Source: Bacteroides sp. UBA939 (GTDB lineage Bacteria; Bacteroidota; Bacteroidia; Bacteroidales; Bacteroidaceae). From it: DNA of 30,921 bases. Position 1 is the stretch's first letter, and each line of letters begins with the position of its first letter. Below are positions 7,118 to 15,696 of the stretch, in pieces. Position numbers and translations under genes: made by a program. The notes under the pieces were generated by a model. The model was not told where the DNA came from. It saw only the letters and a program-made list of their open reading frames with translations, and made no database searches. The stretch spans positions 1 to 30,921 of the forward strand of contig NZ_DBDF01000004.1 of the NCBI RefSeq assembly GCF_002293435.1, given 5' to 3'.

Positions 7118-8440
7118 CTATAACGACATCAGATACTTCTTGAAGTCTGCAAACTCCTTTGTCAGTGGCAGACTCTTCTTTTCGCCTTGCATAAATGCTT
7201 TCAGCTTCGCAGGAATCTCCACTGCCTCGCCGATGATACCTTCAACAGTATCAAGGAATTTTGCCGGATGCGCCGTTTCCAGGAAGATACCTGTTTCGCC
7301 GGGTTTCAAACCCTCTTCCAGGGCGCGGAAACCACAAGCGCCATGCGGATCCAACAGATAATGATACTCCTTCCATGTCTCACGCATTGTTTCGGCAATC
7401 TGTTCATCGGTATAGGCAACACCGCTGACTTCCGCAGAAATAGCCGCATGGCTATTGTCGTAAAGTCCGAGTACCCGTGCAAAATTACTCGGGTCGCCCA
7501 CATCCATAGCATTGGCAATGGTAGCCACGGAAGGGCGCGGGGTATAAACGCCTGTTTGCAGATATTGATAGAAAATATCATTGCTATTGTTGGCTGCAAT
7601 AAAACGTTTCACAGGCAATCCCATACGTTTGCCGAACAAACCGGCAGTGATATTACCGAAGTTTCCGCTCGGAACACAAATAACGGGTGACGGGTTATTA
7701 CCAGCCTGCACTTTGTCACACGCCATTTTCTTCAACTGCGCATAAGCATAAAAGTAATAAAAAGCCTGCGGTAAAAAACGGGCTACGTTAATGGAATTGG
7801 CGCTGGTCAGTTGCAAACGTTCATTCAATTCCCTGTCCATGAAAGCAGATTTCACCAATGCCTGGCAATCATCGAACGTGCCATCCACCTCAATGGCAGT
7901 GATATTCTGCCCAAGGGTGGTGAATTGCTTTTCCTGTATCTCGCTCACCTTACCCTTAGGATAAAGCACGTAGACGTGAATACCTTCTACACCCAGGAAA
8001 CCATTTGCAACGGCGCTCCCCGTATCACCGGAAGTAGCGACCAGTACATTGACCTGTTTCTTACCTTCCTTCGCAATGAAATATCCCAGAAGACGCGCCA
8101 TGAAGCGCCCGCCCACATCTTTAAAGGCAAGCGTAGGACCGTGAAAAAGTTCAAGGGAATAAATATTCTCCGCCACCTTCACCAGAGGAACATCGAAATT
8201 CAGCGTATCATATACGATTTGCTTCAATGTATCGGCAGGAACATCTTCTCCGAAGAAAGCATCGGCTACACGATAGGCAATTTCCTGAAAAGAAAGGGTT
8301 TCGATGCTATCGTAGAAATCCTGTGGCAAAGACTTAATGGCATAGGGCATGAATAACCCTTTATCGGCTGCGAGTCCTTTCACTACGGCTTCTTCCAAAG
8401 TCGCATCAGGAGCTTGTTTGTTGGTACTGTAATAGTTCAT
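7118..8440 (-). CDS. thrC: Threonine synthase
   Basis: The 440-residue PLP enzyme converts O-phosphohomoserine to threonine, the last step of the pathway (EC 4.2.3.1). The PLP-binding lysine is K107 in ELFHGPTLAFKDVGGRFM, at the same number as in E. coli ThrC. Also visible are the ATSGDTGSAV loop that binds the substrate phosphate region, SANSINVARFLPQ, and the phosphate-binding VPSGNFGNITAG. Length and motifs fit the bacterial type without an allosteric N-terminal domain. Its ATG overlaps the stop codon of the upstream gene by 4 bp, indicating translational coupling. It is last in the leftward thrA-apgM-thrC operon and ends next to a palindromic element. Confidence 0.97.
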   Translation of the reverse strand: MNYYSTNKQAPDATLEEAVVKGLAADKGLFMPYAIKSLPQDFYDSIETLSFQEIAYRVADAFFGEDVPADTLKQIVYDTLNFDVPLVKVAENIYSLELFHGPTLAFKDVGGRFMARLLGYFIAKEGKKQVNVLVATSGDTGSAVANGFLGVEGIHVYVLYPKGKVSEIQEKQFTTLGQNITAIEVDGTFDDCQALVKSAFMDRELNERLQLTSANSINVARFLPQAFYYFYAYAQLKKMACDKVQAGNNPSPVICVPSGNFGNITAGLFGKRMGLPVKRFIAANNSNDIFYQYLQTGVYTPRPSVATIANAMDVGDPSNFARVLGLYDNSHAAISAEVSGVAYTDEQIAETMRETWKEYHYLLDPHGACGFRALEEGLKPGETGIFLETAHPAKFLDTVEGIIGEAVEIPAKLKAFMQGEKKSLPLTKEFADFKKYLMSL

Positions 8441-9702
8441 ATCGAATAATTTGTAAGACCCATAAATTCATTAATAAACTCATCCTCTTTCAACAGTCCG
8501 TAACTTCCCTCACGGACTGACATTTCATCAAAGCTCTGCACACTATCCGGTTCAATACCCGGATACCAGACGAGGAAAGGAACCGGTTCATTGGTGTGCG
8601 TACGGAGTTCACACGGCGTAGGATGGTCGGGCAATACGGCAATGGCCACCGGCTCATCCCAGCCTTTCACTGCTTCGTAAACAGGCCCCACAGCACGGCT
8701 ATCCAGATTCTCTATCGTCAGCAGTTTCAAATCCACATTTCCTTCATGCCCCGCCTCGTCACTGGCTTCAATATGCAGGTAGACAAAATCGTCTGTCGCC
8801 AAAGCATCCAGTGCGGCAGCTACCTTATTTTCATAATTGGTATCGTACAGTCCCGTGGCGCCTTCCACTGTCAGGCGTCGCAAACCGGCATAATAACCGA
8901 TACCGTTAATCAAATCCACCGCCGAAATCACTGCACCCCGTTTAATCTGAGGGAACTTATCAGATAAACGTTCCATCTTCGGACGATAACCGGGACTCCA
9001 GGGCCAGATGCTATTGGCAGGGTCTTTCCCTTCCGCCACACGTTCCAGGTTCAACGGATGATTCTTCAGTAGTTGCTGCGAACGCAGAATAAGGTCGTTT
9101 ATCAAATCCGCCGTCTGTTGCGGAGTCAGTCCGGCGTCTCCTTCGGGAACGGTTATATTCTCCGTGCCCGGCACAGGCTTCACCAGCAATGGGCGGAATG
9201 GTTTCAGGGGCACATCGTGGGGCGGAGTACAGTCAATACGCTTATCTCCGCCTTTGATTACCAATAAATGGCGATACTGAACGCCTGTATAGAAACGCAC
9301 GTGTTCATTGCCTAAATGTTCCTGCAAATACTTCACCAACACATCGGCTTCCTCCGTCGTGATATGTCCGGAAGAATGGTTCTTGATGTGTTCGCCTTCG
9401 ATGCAGATAATGTTACAGCGCATCGCCATTTCTCCCGGCTTCAGGTCTACACCGATGCTGGCAGCCTCCAGAGGCCCGCGCCCTTCGTAAACCTTTGACA
9501 GATCGTAGCCTAAAACGGACATATTAGCCACCTCGCTGCCGGGATGGAAACCATCGGCCACGGTCTTCAACCGCCCCGTGCGCCCCATAGCCGCCAGCTT
9601 ATCCATATATGGCGTACGGGCATGTTGCAACAATGTCTTGTCACCCAACGACTTTACAGGCCAGTCGGCCATTCCATCGCCTAATATGATTAAATGTTTC
9701 AT
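8437..9702 (-). CDS. ApgM-type phosphotransferase, probable homoserine kinase
   Basis: The 421-residue protein belongs to the alkaline phosphatase superfamily, archaeal-type cofactor-independent phosphoglycerate mutase branch. Metal-site and nucleophile motifs are visible: LGDGMADWP (D9), PGSEVANMSVLGYD with S62 the likely phosphorylated serine, HIEASDEAGHEGN, and VLPDHPTP with a later THTNEPVPF. Sequence alone would suggest glycolytic phosphoglycerate mutase. However, it sits between thrA and thrC, exactly where homoserine kinase is expected, and no GHMP-kinase ThrB is nearby. TIGRFAM TIGR02535 was named for the proposal that such enzymes are homoserine kinases, and I follow that here. The start codon is 5 bp after the thrA stop, and the stop overlaps thrC by 4 bp. 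Confidence 0.85.
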   Translation of the reverse strand: MKHLIILGDGMADWPVKSLGDKTLLQHARTPYMDKLAAMGRTGRLKTVADGFHPGSEVANMSVLGYDLSKVYEGRGPLEAASIGVDLKPGEMAMRCNIICIEGEHIKNHSSGHITTEEADVLVKYLQEHLGNEHVRFYTGVQYRHLLVIKGGDKRIDCTPPHDVPLKPFRPLLVKPVPGTENITVPEGDAGLTPQQTADLINDLILRSQQLLKNHPLNLERVAEGKDPANSIWPWSPGYRPKMERLSDKFPQIKRGAVISAVDLINGIGYYAGLRRLTVEGATGLYDTNYENKVAAALDALATDDFVYLHIEASDEAGHEGNVDLKLLTIENLDSRAVGPVYEAVKGWDEPVAIAVLPDHPTPCELRTHTNEPVPFLVWYPGIEPDSVQSFDEMSVREGSYGLLKEDEFINEFMGLTNYSI

Positions 9703-9707
9703 TTCAA

Positions 9708-12140
9708 TTAAACATTCGCAATACTCATGATATCCGCAAATACACCCGCTGCCGTTACACCGGCGCCGGCGCCATATCCCTGTATCATCATCGGATACTC
9801 CTTATAACGCTCGGTTGTCAGCAAGATAATATTATTGCTGCCTTCCAGCCCGTAGAACGGATGATTGACATCCACTTCCTGCAAGCCGACAGACGCTTTG
9901 CCATTCTCCAGCCTGGCAACAAAACGCCAATGCTTATTCTCCGCTTCCAATACCTTGCGACGTGCCTCGAAGGCAGCGTCCAAGCTCGGGACTTTCTTCC
10001 AGAAGTCGTCCAGCGAACCGTCGAAGAAATCATCCGGTACGAACAGGTTCTTCTCAACATCCGACTGTTCCAATCTGTAACCTGCCTCACGTCCCAGAAT
10101 AACCAATTTGCGGATTACATCCTTTCCGCTCAGGTCAATACGCGGGTCAGGTTCGGAGTAACGCTCTTCCTGCGCCATCCTGATGGTCTTGCTGAAAGGA
10201 ATGTCGGCGCTGATTTTATTGAATATATAGTTCAACGTACCGCTCAGTACGGCTTCAATTTTCAATATCTTGTCGCCGCTATGTATAAGGTCATTAATCG
10301 TATTGATAATCGGTAGCCCCGCACCTACATTCGTCTCGAAGAGGTACTTCACTCCACGCTGGCGGGCAATGCTTTTCAGTTCACGATAATTCTCGTACTC
10401 CGAAGAAGCCGCAATCTTGTTGGCAGCTACCACTGAAACGTTATGCAGCAACAGGTCTTTATACAGGGAAGCAACCGCTTCGCTCGCTGTGCAGTCCACA
10501 AATACCGAGTTGAAGATATTCATGCCGATAATTTCATCATGCAAAGTCTCCAGGGTACTCGGCTTGCCTTTTGCCGCCAACTCTTCACGGAAGTTAGCCA
10601 GATCGAAGCCTTCGCGGCTGAACATTGCCCGGTCTACATCGGCTATGCCTACGATATGCAACTTCAATCCGTTCTCCATCATCAGTTTCTGCTGCTGGCA
10701 ACGGATTTGCTCTACCAGGCTGCCGCCCACCGTACCGACGCCACAAATAAAAAGATTCAGTACCTGATACTCCGACAGGAAGAATGAATCGTGGATAACA
10801 TTCAGCGACTTGCGCAGCGATTTGCCGTCAACCACAAATGAGATATTCGTTTCCGAAGCTCCCTGCGCACAGGCAATCACATTGATACCGTTGCGCCCCA
10901 GCGTGCCGAACAGCTTTCCGGCAATGCCCGGCGTATGTTTCATATTCTCGCCTACAATAGCTACGGTAGCCAGATTCCGCTCCGCCTGTATCGGAGAAAT
11001 CTCTCCCATTTCTATCTCCTTGGCAAACTCTTCATTCAGCACTTCACATGCCAAATCGGCATCCGCATTGCGTACACCGATGGATGTGGAGTTCTCCGAA
11101 GAGGCCTGTGACACAAGAAACACACTGATGCCATTCTTCGCCAGCACCTTGAAGATGCGGTAGTTCACCCCGATAACGCCTACCATGCCGAGTCCCTGCA
11201 CGGTAATCAAACTGGTATCATTGATGGAAGAAATACCTTTGATGGCTTTCGAACGCGGGTCGGACACTTCCTGCTTGATAATCGTTCCCGTTCCTTCGGG
11301 ATTAAACGTGTTCTTTATCAGTATGGGAATATTCTTATGATAAACCGGATAGATAGTGGGCGGATACACCACCTTGGCGCCAAAGTTGCAAAGCTCGGTC
11401 GCTTCCACATAACTCAATTCGTTGATAGTGTAGGCAGTGGATATTACGCGCGGGTCGGCAGTCATGAAACCGTCCACATCCGTCCATATTTCCAGTTGGG
11501 AAGCATCCAGCGCAGCCGCAATAACCGCTGCGGTATAATCGGAACCGCCACGACCCAGATTCGTTACATCTCCCGATACCTTGTCGGTAGAAATAAACCC
11601 GGGCACCAGCGACCGCTTCGGCAAGCCGGCAAATGTCTCACGAATCAGTTCATTCGTCAAGTCCGTATCCAGCACATATTTGGAGTGCTTTCTTTCCGTC
11701 TTGATAAACTTGCGCGAATCAAACCATTCCGCACCCGTCAACTGTGCCACGATGATGGACGACAAACGTTCGCCATAACTCACAATCGTGTCGGACGTCT
11801 TTTGCGAAAGGTCTTTTATCAGGTAAATGCCTTGGAAAATATCTTTCAGCTCATTGAGCAGTTCACCCACCTGACGCTGCAATTCCACCTGCTCCTCACC
11901 GGCGGGAATCACTTCCTTTATCATCTCCACGTGACGGAAGACTATTTCACGGAATTCGTTCTCGTAGGAGGCATCACCGGCAGCCGCCATTTTCGATGCG
12001 TTAATCAGTTTGTCCGTAATACCGCCCAGTGCGGATACCACTACGATTACCGGTTCTTCGATTGCTTCTACAATTCTCTTGACGCTTAAAATGCTGTTCG
12101 CGGAACCTACGGACGTTCCGCCGAATTTTATGACTTTCAT
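9708..12140 (-). CDS. thrA: Bifunctional aspartokinase/homoserine dehydrogenase
   Basis: The 810-residue fusion catalyses the first and third steps from aspartate to homoserine (EC 2.7.2.4 and 1.1.1.3). The kinase domain (about 1-290) starts with MKVIKFGGTSVGSA. Paired ACT domains (about 300-450) contain VSQASSENSTSIG, the pattern linked to threonine feedback. The dehydrogenase (about 461-810) opens with LFICGVGTVGG at 463-473 and contains VVAANKIAASS and YLFETNVGAGLPII. The frame remains open 20 codons upstream to 12200, but those residues are not family-like, and MKVIKFGG is the standard N-terminus. It is first in the operon and lies behind a leader peptide and terminator that suggest attenuation by threonine supply. 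In Bacteroidetes homoserine also feeds methionine synthesis. Confidence 0.97.
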   Translation of the reverse strand: MKVIKFGGTSVGSANSILSVKRIVEAIEEPVIVVVSALGGITDKLINASKMAAAGDASYENEFREIVFRHVEMIKEVIPAGEEQVELQRQVGELLNELKDIFQGIYLIKDLSQKTSDTIVSYGERLSSIIVAQLTGAEWFDSRKFIKTERKHSKYVLDTDLTNELIRETFAGLPKRSLVPGFISTDKVSGDVTNLGRGGSDYTAAVIAAALDASQLEIWTDVDGFMTADPRVISTAYTINELSYVEATELCNFGAKVVYPPTIYPVYHKNIPILIKNTFNPEGTGTIIKQEVSDPRSKAIKGISSINDTSLITVQGLGMVGVIGVNYRIFKVLAKNGISVFLVSQASSENSTSIGVRNADADLACEVLNEEFAKEIEMGEISPIQAERNLATVAIVGENMKHTPGIAGKLFGTLGRNGINVIACAQGASETNISFVVDGKSLRKSLNVIHDSFFLSEYQVLNLFICGVGTVGGSLVEQIRCQQQKLMMENGLKLHIVGIADVDRAMFSREGFDLANFREELAAKGKPSTLETLHDEIIGMNIFNSVFVDCTASEAVASLYKDLLLHNVSVVAANKIAASSEYENYRELKSIARQRGVKYLFETNVGAGLPIINTINDLIHSGDKILKIEAVLSGTLNYIFNKISADIPFSKTIRMAQEERYSEPDPRIDLSGKDVIRKLVILGREAGYRLEQSDVEKNLFVPDDFFDGSLDDFWKKVPSLDAAFEARRKVLEAENKHWRFVARLENGKASVGLQEVDVNHPFYGLEGSNNIILLTTERYKEYPMMIQGYGAGAGVTAAGVFADIMSIANV

Positions 12141-12230
12141 TCCTTTTATTACTATTAATGTTGATACAACGTGTCGGAAACAGGACGCAATCGCCTGCAT
12201 TGACTTGGATTAAATAAGAAAAAACTGCTG

Positions 12231-12254
12231 AAAAAGTGTATCACGTAGAAACAC
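12231..12254 (-). terminator. Putative attenuator terminator ahead of thrA
   Basis: On the minus strand GTGT-T-TC (12254-12248) can pair with GA-T-ACAC (12242-12236) around a 5-base loop, with one T/T mismatch, followed at once by five T (12235-12231) and further T-runs. It lies 12 nucleotides past the leader-peptide stop codon and about 90 bases before the thrA start. The stem is short, so the call depends on context. Confidence 0.55.
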
Positions 12255-12257
12255 AAA

Positions 12258-12320
12258 TACTATCCCTTAACCCCTAAGGGTCATGGTTGTCCACATAGAT
12301 GTGACTGTATGGCGATAGTA
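12258..12320 (-). promoter_or_regulatory. Alternative pairing arms in the thr leader
   Basis: The transcript's TACTATC (12320-12314, leader codons 4-6) is perfectly complementary to GATAGTA (12264-12258), just past the leader stop and 3 bases before the terminator stem. Between them lie two further small hairpins, CACAT/ATGTG around the codons for HTVTSMW and CCCTTA/TAAGGG at the leader stop. A ribosome paused on the threonine codons would open some of these pairs and leave others, the arrangement used in attenuation. Which form favours read-through is not settled by eye. Confidence 0.45.
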
Positions 12321-12329
12321 CTTATTCAT
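12267..12329 (-). CDS. Threonine-rich leader peptide of the thr operon
   Basis: A 20-codon frame starts MNKYYRH and ends TLRG before TAA. Threonine occupies codons 8, 10, 14, 15 and 17, including an adjacent Thr-Thr pair; three methionines are also present. The ATG follows a purine-rich stretch (GAGAGACAGAG) and lies about 34 bp after a full -7 box. It is followed by a hairpin with a T-run and then by thrA. This is the layout of the E. coli thrL attenuator, in which charged threonyl-tRNA shortage stalls the ribosome and prevents termination. The sequence shows the composition and order; the mechanism here is inferred. The peptide itself is not expected to have a job after being made. Confidence 0.75.
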   Translation of the reverse strand: MNKYYRHTVTSMWTTMTLRG

Positions 12330-12362
12330 AATCTCTGTCTCTCGTTTTATTGAAAAGTGTTG

Positions 12363-12370
12363 CAAAAGTA
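12363..12370 (-). promoter_or_regulatory. Probable -7 box of the thr operon
   Basis: The minus strand reads TACTTTTG, a full match to TAnnTTTG, 33 bp before the leader-peptide ATG. The -33 element is not obvious; a TTG lies only 14 bases upstream. Confidence 0.5.
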
Positions 12371-12553
12371 AGAATAAAAACATTCAATCTATCACTTTTT
12401 GCCGTTTTTTTGTAATAAAAGCATTAATAACTCTCAAAATAGACGGAAAAATACAAAAGGGGAAGTAAAGTACACCCATATTGCAACGCAGGGAAATCCG
12501 GTAGCACGGGCATAGTTTTATTACATATTATCATCCATCTCAAGATATATCAC

Positions 12554-12561
12554 TATATTTG
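12554..12561 (+). promoter_or_regulatory. Probable -7 box of the asparaginase gene
   Basis: TATATTTG matches TAnnTTTG in full and lies 26 bp before the start codon, giving a short leader. A -33 TTTG at the usual spacing is not seen. The 12371-12553 gap between this and the divergent thr promoter shows nothing else. Confidence 0.45.
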
Positions 12562-12587
12562 CAACGAATTTCCGTAGAATAGAGCGT

Positions 12588-13625
12588 ATGAACCCAGACA
12601 ACACTTCCATTTTGCTAATTTATACCGGTGGCACTATCGGAATGATAGAAAATCCGGAAACAGGTGCGTTGGAGAACTTCAACCTTGAACAACTGCAAAA
12701 GCACGTGCCTGAACTACATAATTTCACGTTCCATATCGACACCTATCAATTTGATCCCCCGATGGACTCGTCGGATATGGACCCGGAAGCCTGGTGCAAG
12801 TTGGTACATATCGTCAATGATCATTATGAAAAGTACACGGGGTTTGTTATCCTGCACGGTACGGATACGATGGCGTTCACCGCATCCGCCCTTAGCTTTA
12901 TGCTCGAAGGGCTGAAGAAACCCGTTATTCTCACGGGGTCGCAACTGCCTATCGGTGTGCTCCGCACGGACGGCAAAGAAAACCTGCTGACCAGCCTCGA
13001 GATAGCCGGTGCACACAATGCCGACGGAAATCCCCTCGTGCCGGAAGTCTGTATCTTCTTCGAAAACCACCTGATGCGCGGCAACCGCACTACCAAGATT
13101 AATGCCGAAAACTTTAATGCATTCCGCTCATTCAACTATCCGATACTGGCAGAAGCGGGTATCCATATTAAATATAATAATGTGCAGATACTCTTTGAAG
13201 ACGCAAACCGTAAGTTCAAGCCGCATTATTTGATGGATACCAACATTGCCGTGCTGAAACTTTTCCCCGGCATTCAGGAGAATGTAGTGTCAAGCATATT
13301 GGGCATTGAAGGGCTGAAAGCCGTTGTGCTGGAAACATACGGTTCGGGGAATGCTCCGCGAAAACCCTGGTTCCTCCACCTTTTGCGGAAAGCCTGCGAC
13401 GAGGGAATCGTCATTGTCAACGTCACGCAATGCAATGCCGGAACGGTAGAAATGGAGCGTTACGAAACCGGTTACCAGTTGTTGCAGGCAGGAGTAGCCT
13501 GCGGTTACGACAGTACTACGGAATCGGCCGTTACCAAGCTCATGTTCCTCCTGGGGCATGGTTATGCCCCTGATGAGGTTCGCGAACGGATGAGCATACC
13601 TATGGCGGGGGAAATTACGGTTTGA
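12588..13625 (+). CDS. ansA: Cytoplasmic (type I) L-asparaginase
   Basis: The 345-residue enzyme hydrolyses asparagine to aspartate and ammonia (EC 3.5.1.1). There is no signal peptide, so the cytoplasmic AnsA type is indicated. The two active-site threonine regions are present: YTGGTIGM with T13 and T16, and VILHGTDTMAF with T92 and D93, followed by KKPVILTGSQLP. The C-terminal half carries GSGNAP and VTQCNAGTVEME, usual for this fold. Aspartate formed here is the substrate of ThrA, whose operon is divergent; that may be coincidence. The gene has its own -7 box and ends 14 bp from the convergent phosphoesterase gene, with no clear terminator between them. Confidence 0.95.
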   Translation: MNPDNTSILLIYTGGTIGMIENPETGALENFNLEQLQKHVPELHNFTFHIDTYQFDPPMDSSDMDPEAWCKLVHIVNDHYEKYTGFVILHGTDTMAFTASALSFMLEGLKKPVILTGSQLPIGVLRTDGKENLLTSLEIAGAHNADGNPLVPEVCIFFENHLMRGNRTTKINAENFNAFRSFNYPILAEAGIHIKYNNVQILFEDANRKFKPHYLMDTNIAVLKLFPGIQENVVSSILGIEGLKAVVLETYGSGNAPRKPWFLHLLRKACDEGIVIVNVTQCNAGTVEMERYETGYQLLQAGVACGYDSTTESAVTKLMFLLGHGYAPDEVRERMSIPMAGEITV

Positions 13626-13639
13626 TGAGGTAACATGCT

Positions 13640-15481
13640 TTAGGAGTCAACCGTAATATCCCACAAAACTTCGCCTTTCGCATTCAGCACCTTAATCCTC
13701 AGTTCGTCTTTCTTCTTTTCCAAAATCATTACCGTAGAACGGTCTATATGATTCCCTCCGCCGATAATGACCGGGAAATTATTTCCCTGTGCACCTTTCG
13801 GATGGTAAGCATACCTGTGCGTGTGGCCATTCAGGGAAACATCAAAAGGCGCTTTTTCGAGCAATTTAGCCCATAAACCGGTGCAAAGATTCTTCCCGTC
13901 ATTGCCATAAAGGGGGATATGGTGCAGAAGGATACGTTTCTCTGCCTTCCTGAATTCTTTGGAGGCCAATTCCTGTTTCAGGAAGTCCACCTGGTCGTTA
14001 CGCAGTTGGGTAAAGTCGTTCAGGTCGTAATACACCCAGTGGTCATCCGGTTTGTCTTCCCCGCAGTCCAGCATAACGATACGGGTATCTCCCCAGTTGA
14101 AAGAGCCATAGGTCTTATCTCCCACGTAGTCGAAGTGGGCGCGTAAACCGATGGAGTAGGCGTTTCGTATCTCATGATTGCCGCGCATAAAGAACATCGG
14201 TGTACGGTAACCGTGTATGCCTTCGGAAAGTTCGCTGATAAAGGTGGTTGCCTGGTTACGGTCTACGGGGTCGTCCACACAGTCGCCATTGAAAACAACA
14301 AAGTCATAGTCTACATTCCGTATCTGCTCGCACAGCGCGCGGAAGGTCTTTGTATTCTGGTGCAAGTCATTGAAAACAACGGCGGTAAAGGTATCCGCAT
14401 CCGCTGCCGGAAGCGTAAATTCGTAGAAATCCGACCGGGCGGTATTTCCGAATACTTTTTTATACGCCCGGTAGAGCAGTATCTCCTGTGAATATACGCG
14501 ATAGTAATATTTCAAGCCCGGTTGCAGGTCGGCAATGCGTATTTTATGCAAGTCGTTATTGCAGACCACTTGTCCGTCAACAAGCGTACGCGCACGCTTC
14601 AGTTGGGTGGTGTCCGTGCCGTATTCCACCCAGCAATATGCAGGAACGGTAGTCTCCCACATCACGGTAATACCACTGCCCACAGGGTTTTGCAAATAGG
14701 GTTTGGTACGGAATATTTTGTCCGCTTTTTCAGCGGTGCGGAGTTCTGCAAGCACTGGACGGTGGTCGGAGGCTACGGGTTCGTTCAATACCCGGGTGGA
14801 GGTAAGGGCGAATCCGGCGGCGCTTGATTTTAATGCCGCAATATAATCTATCGTTCTATCGGGTTCGGAAGCCGGAAACGTATTTTGTTTAATATCAGAA
14901 AGTATATCGAAATCTTTTTGTAATTCTTTTATAAATTCGGATTCGGGTGTGGCGTTCAGGTCTCCTGCCAGGAACAGGGGCTTTTTGTAAGAGGCGGTAA
15001 GCTGCTTTATCATCTCCAACGACTTCATGCGGTCTGCTTCCGTTAGCGAGAGGTGGGTGCAACAGTAGATGTAGTCTTCAAACTCTGCCAGAATCAGGGT
15101 GCGCGCTTCTTCTGTCCCCGGTAAAGGCAGGGTTTGCAAACGGAGCGGGTGTTGTTTGGTTAATAATCCGATTCCGTATTTCCCTCCGTCAAATTTTATT
15201 GCCGGTGCGAAACAGGCATGCATTTGCGTACGCTCGGCAATTTCGCCCAATACGTACTTCTGACCGCTTCGCTTGGTCATACTGTCCACCTCCTGTATGG
15301 CGACTATGTCCGGGGAGGCATTGTTTATGATGTTCGCTATGCGCTGGAAGTTACGGGCATTGTCCATGCCGGTGGCATTCCTGATATTGTAGGTCATCAG
15401 TTTCAATGTATTCTGAGCCTGCGCCGGGAAAATAAAAAAAACGGCAATAATTAGTAGAATAATCTTTTTCATGTTTCTCAT
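13640..15481 (-). CDS. Exported two-domain phosphoesterase (EEP plus metallophosphatase)
   Basis: The 613-residue protein joins two different phosphoesterase folds. After a signal peptide (about 1-22, ending FPAQAQ) an endonuclease/exonuclease/phosphatase domain spans about 25-248: LMTYNIR, AIQEVD (62-66), GDLNATPES (173-181) and ASDHRPV (237-243). A fibronectin/purple-acid-phosphatase-like beta domain follows (about 256-357). A calcineurin-type metallophosphatase fills 365-613 with NDLHQN (371-376), NGDCVDD (398-404), GNHE (434-437), HH (520-521) and GHTHRY (552-557). All metal ligands of both domains appear intact. The open frame extends to a TTG at 15505, but that lies inside the promoter -7 box, so ATG at 15481 is chosen; ATG at 15472 is nearly as good. 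Likely periplasmic or surface; the substrate is unknown, with nucleotides, phospholipid head groups and sugar phosphates all possible. Confidence 0.88.
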   Translation of the reverse strand: MRNMKKIILLIIAVFFIFPAQAQNTLKLMTYNIRNATGMDNARNFQRIANIINNASPDIVAIQEVDSMTKRSGQKYVLGEIAERTQMHACFAPAIKFDGGKYGIGLLTKQHPLRLQTLPLPGTEEARTLILAEFEDYIYCCTHLSLTEADRMKSLEMIKQLTASYKKPLFLAGDLNATPESEFIKELQKDFDILSDIKQNTFPASEPDRTIDYIAALKSSAAGFALTSTRVLNEPVASDHRPVLAELRTAEKADKIFRTKPYLQNPVGSGITVMWETTVPAYCWVEYGTDTTQLKRARTLVDGQVVCNNDLHKIRIADLQPGLKYYYRVYSQEILLYRAYKKVFGNTARSDFYEFTLPAADADTFTAVVFNDLHQNTKTFRALCEQIRNVDYDFVVFNGDCVDDPVDRNQATTFISELSEGIHGYRTPMFFMRGNHEIRNAYSIGLRAHFDYVGDKTYGSFNWGDTRIVMLDCGEDKPDDHWVYYDLNDFTQLRNDQVDFLKQELASKEFRKAEKRILLHHIPLYGNDGKNLCTGLWAKLLEKAPFDVSLNGHTHRYAYHPKGAQGNNFPVIIGGGNHIDRSTVMILEKKKDELRIKVLNAKGEVLWDITVDS

Positions 15482-15502
15482 TGGGGGTTTATTTATGAGG
15501 GT

Positions 15503-15510
15503 CAAATTTA
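15503..15510 (-). promoter_or_regulatory. -7 box of the phosphoesterase gene
   Basis: The minus strand reads TAAATTTG, matching TAnnTTTG. Transcription should begin near 15498, about 17 bases before the ATG at 15481. This rules out the longer TTG-initiated frame. Confidence 0.5.
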
Positions 15511-15594
15511 CATAAAAGATTTGGGGTTTTCAGGGCAATGGCATGAAGATTTCATTTACCCATCTGCTTTTGGTCAAAACTTCGCCCGCCGCGT

Positions 15595-15683
15595 CTCCGC
15601 TCCTCACCTGCTCCGCTTCTATAGGGGGCGGAAATAAGAGGAGCGGGTAAGGAGCGGATAAGGAGCAGGTATGGAGAGGGAAC
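15595..15683. repeat. GC-rich 11-bp tandem repeats with complementary arm
   Basis: Four units with 11-bp period lie at 15640-15683: GGAGCGGGTAA, GGAGCGGATAA, GGAGCAGGTAT, GGAGAGGGAAC. The left arm at 15595-15614 is complementary: ACCTGCTCC (15606-15614) pairs with 15662-15670, and CGCTCCTC (15598-15605) pairs with 15638-15645. The AG-rich strand stands out from its AT-rich surroundings. It sits between two divergent genes; no coding role is evident. Confidence 0.7.
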
Positions 15684-15696
15684 GAAGCGGGGGAAA

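Noticed and set aside
7811..8356. 181-codon plus-strand frame opposite thrC
   Set aside because: Antisense shadow of a fully conserved threonine synthase.
9708..12200. thrA starting at 12200 with 20 extra residues
   Set aside because: The extra residues are unlike any aspartokinase N-terminus, while MKVIKFGGTSVG from 12140 is standard. The longer frame would also begin inside the leader just past the terminator.
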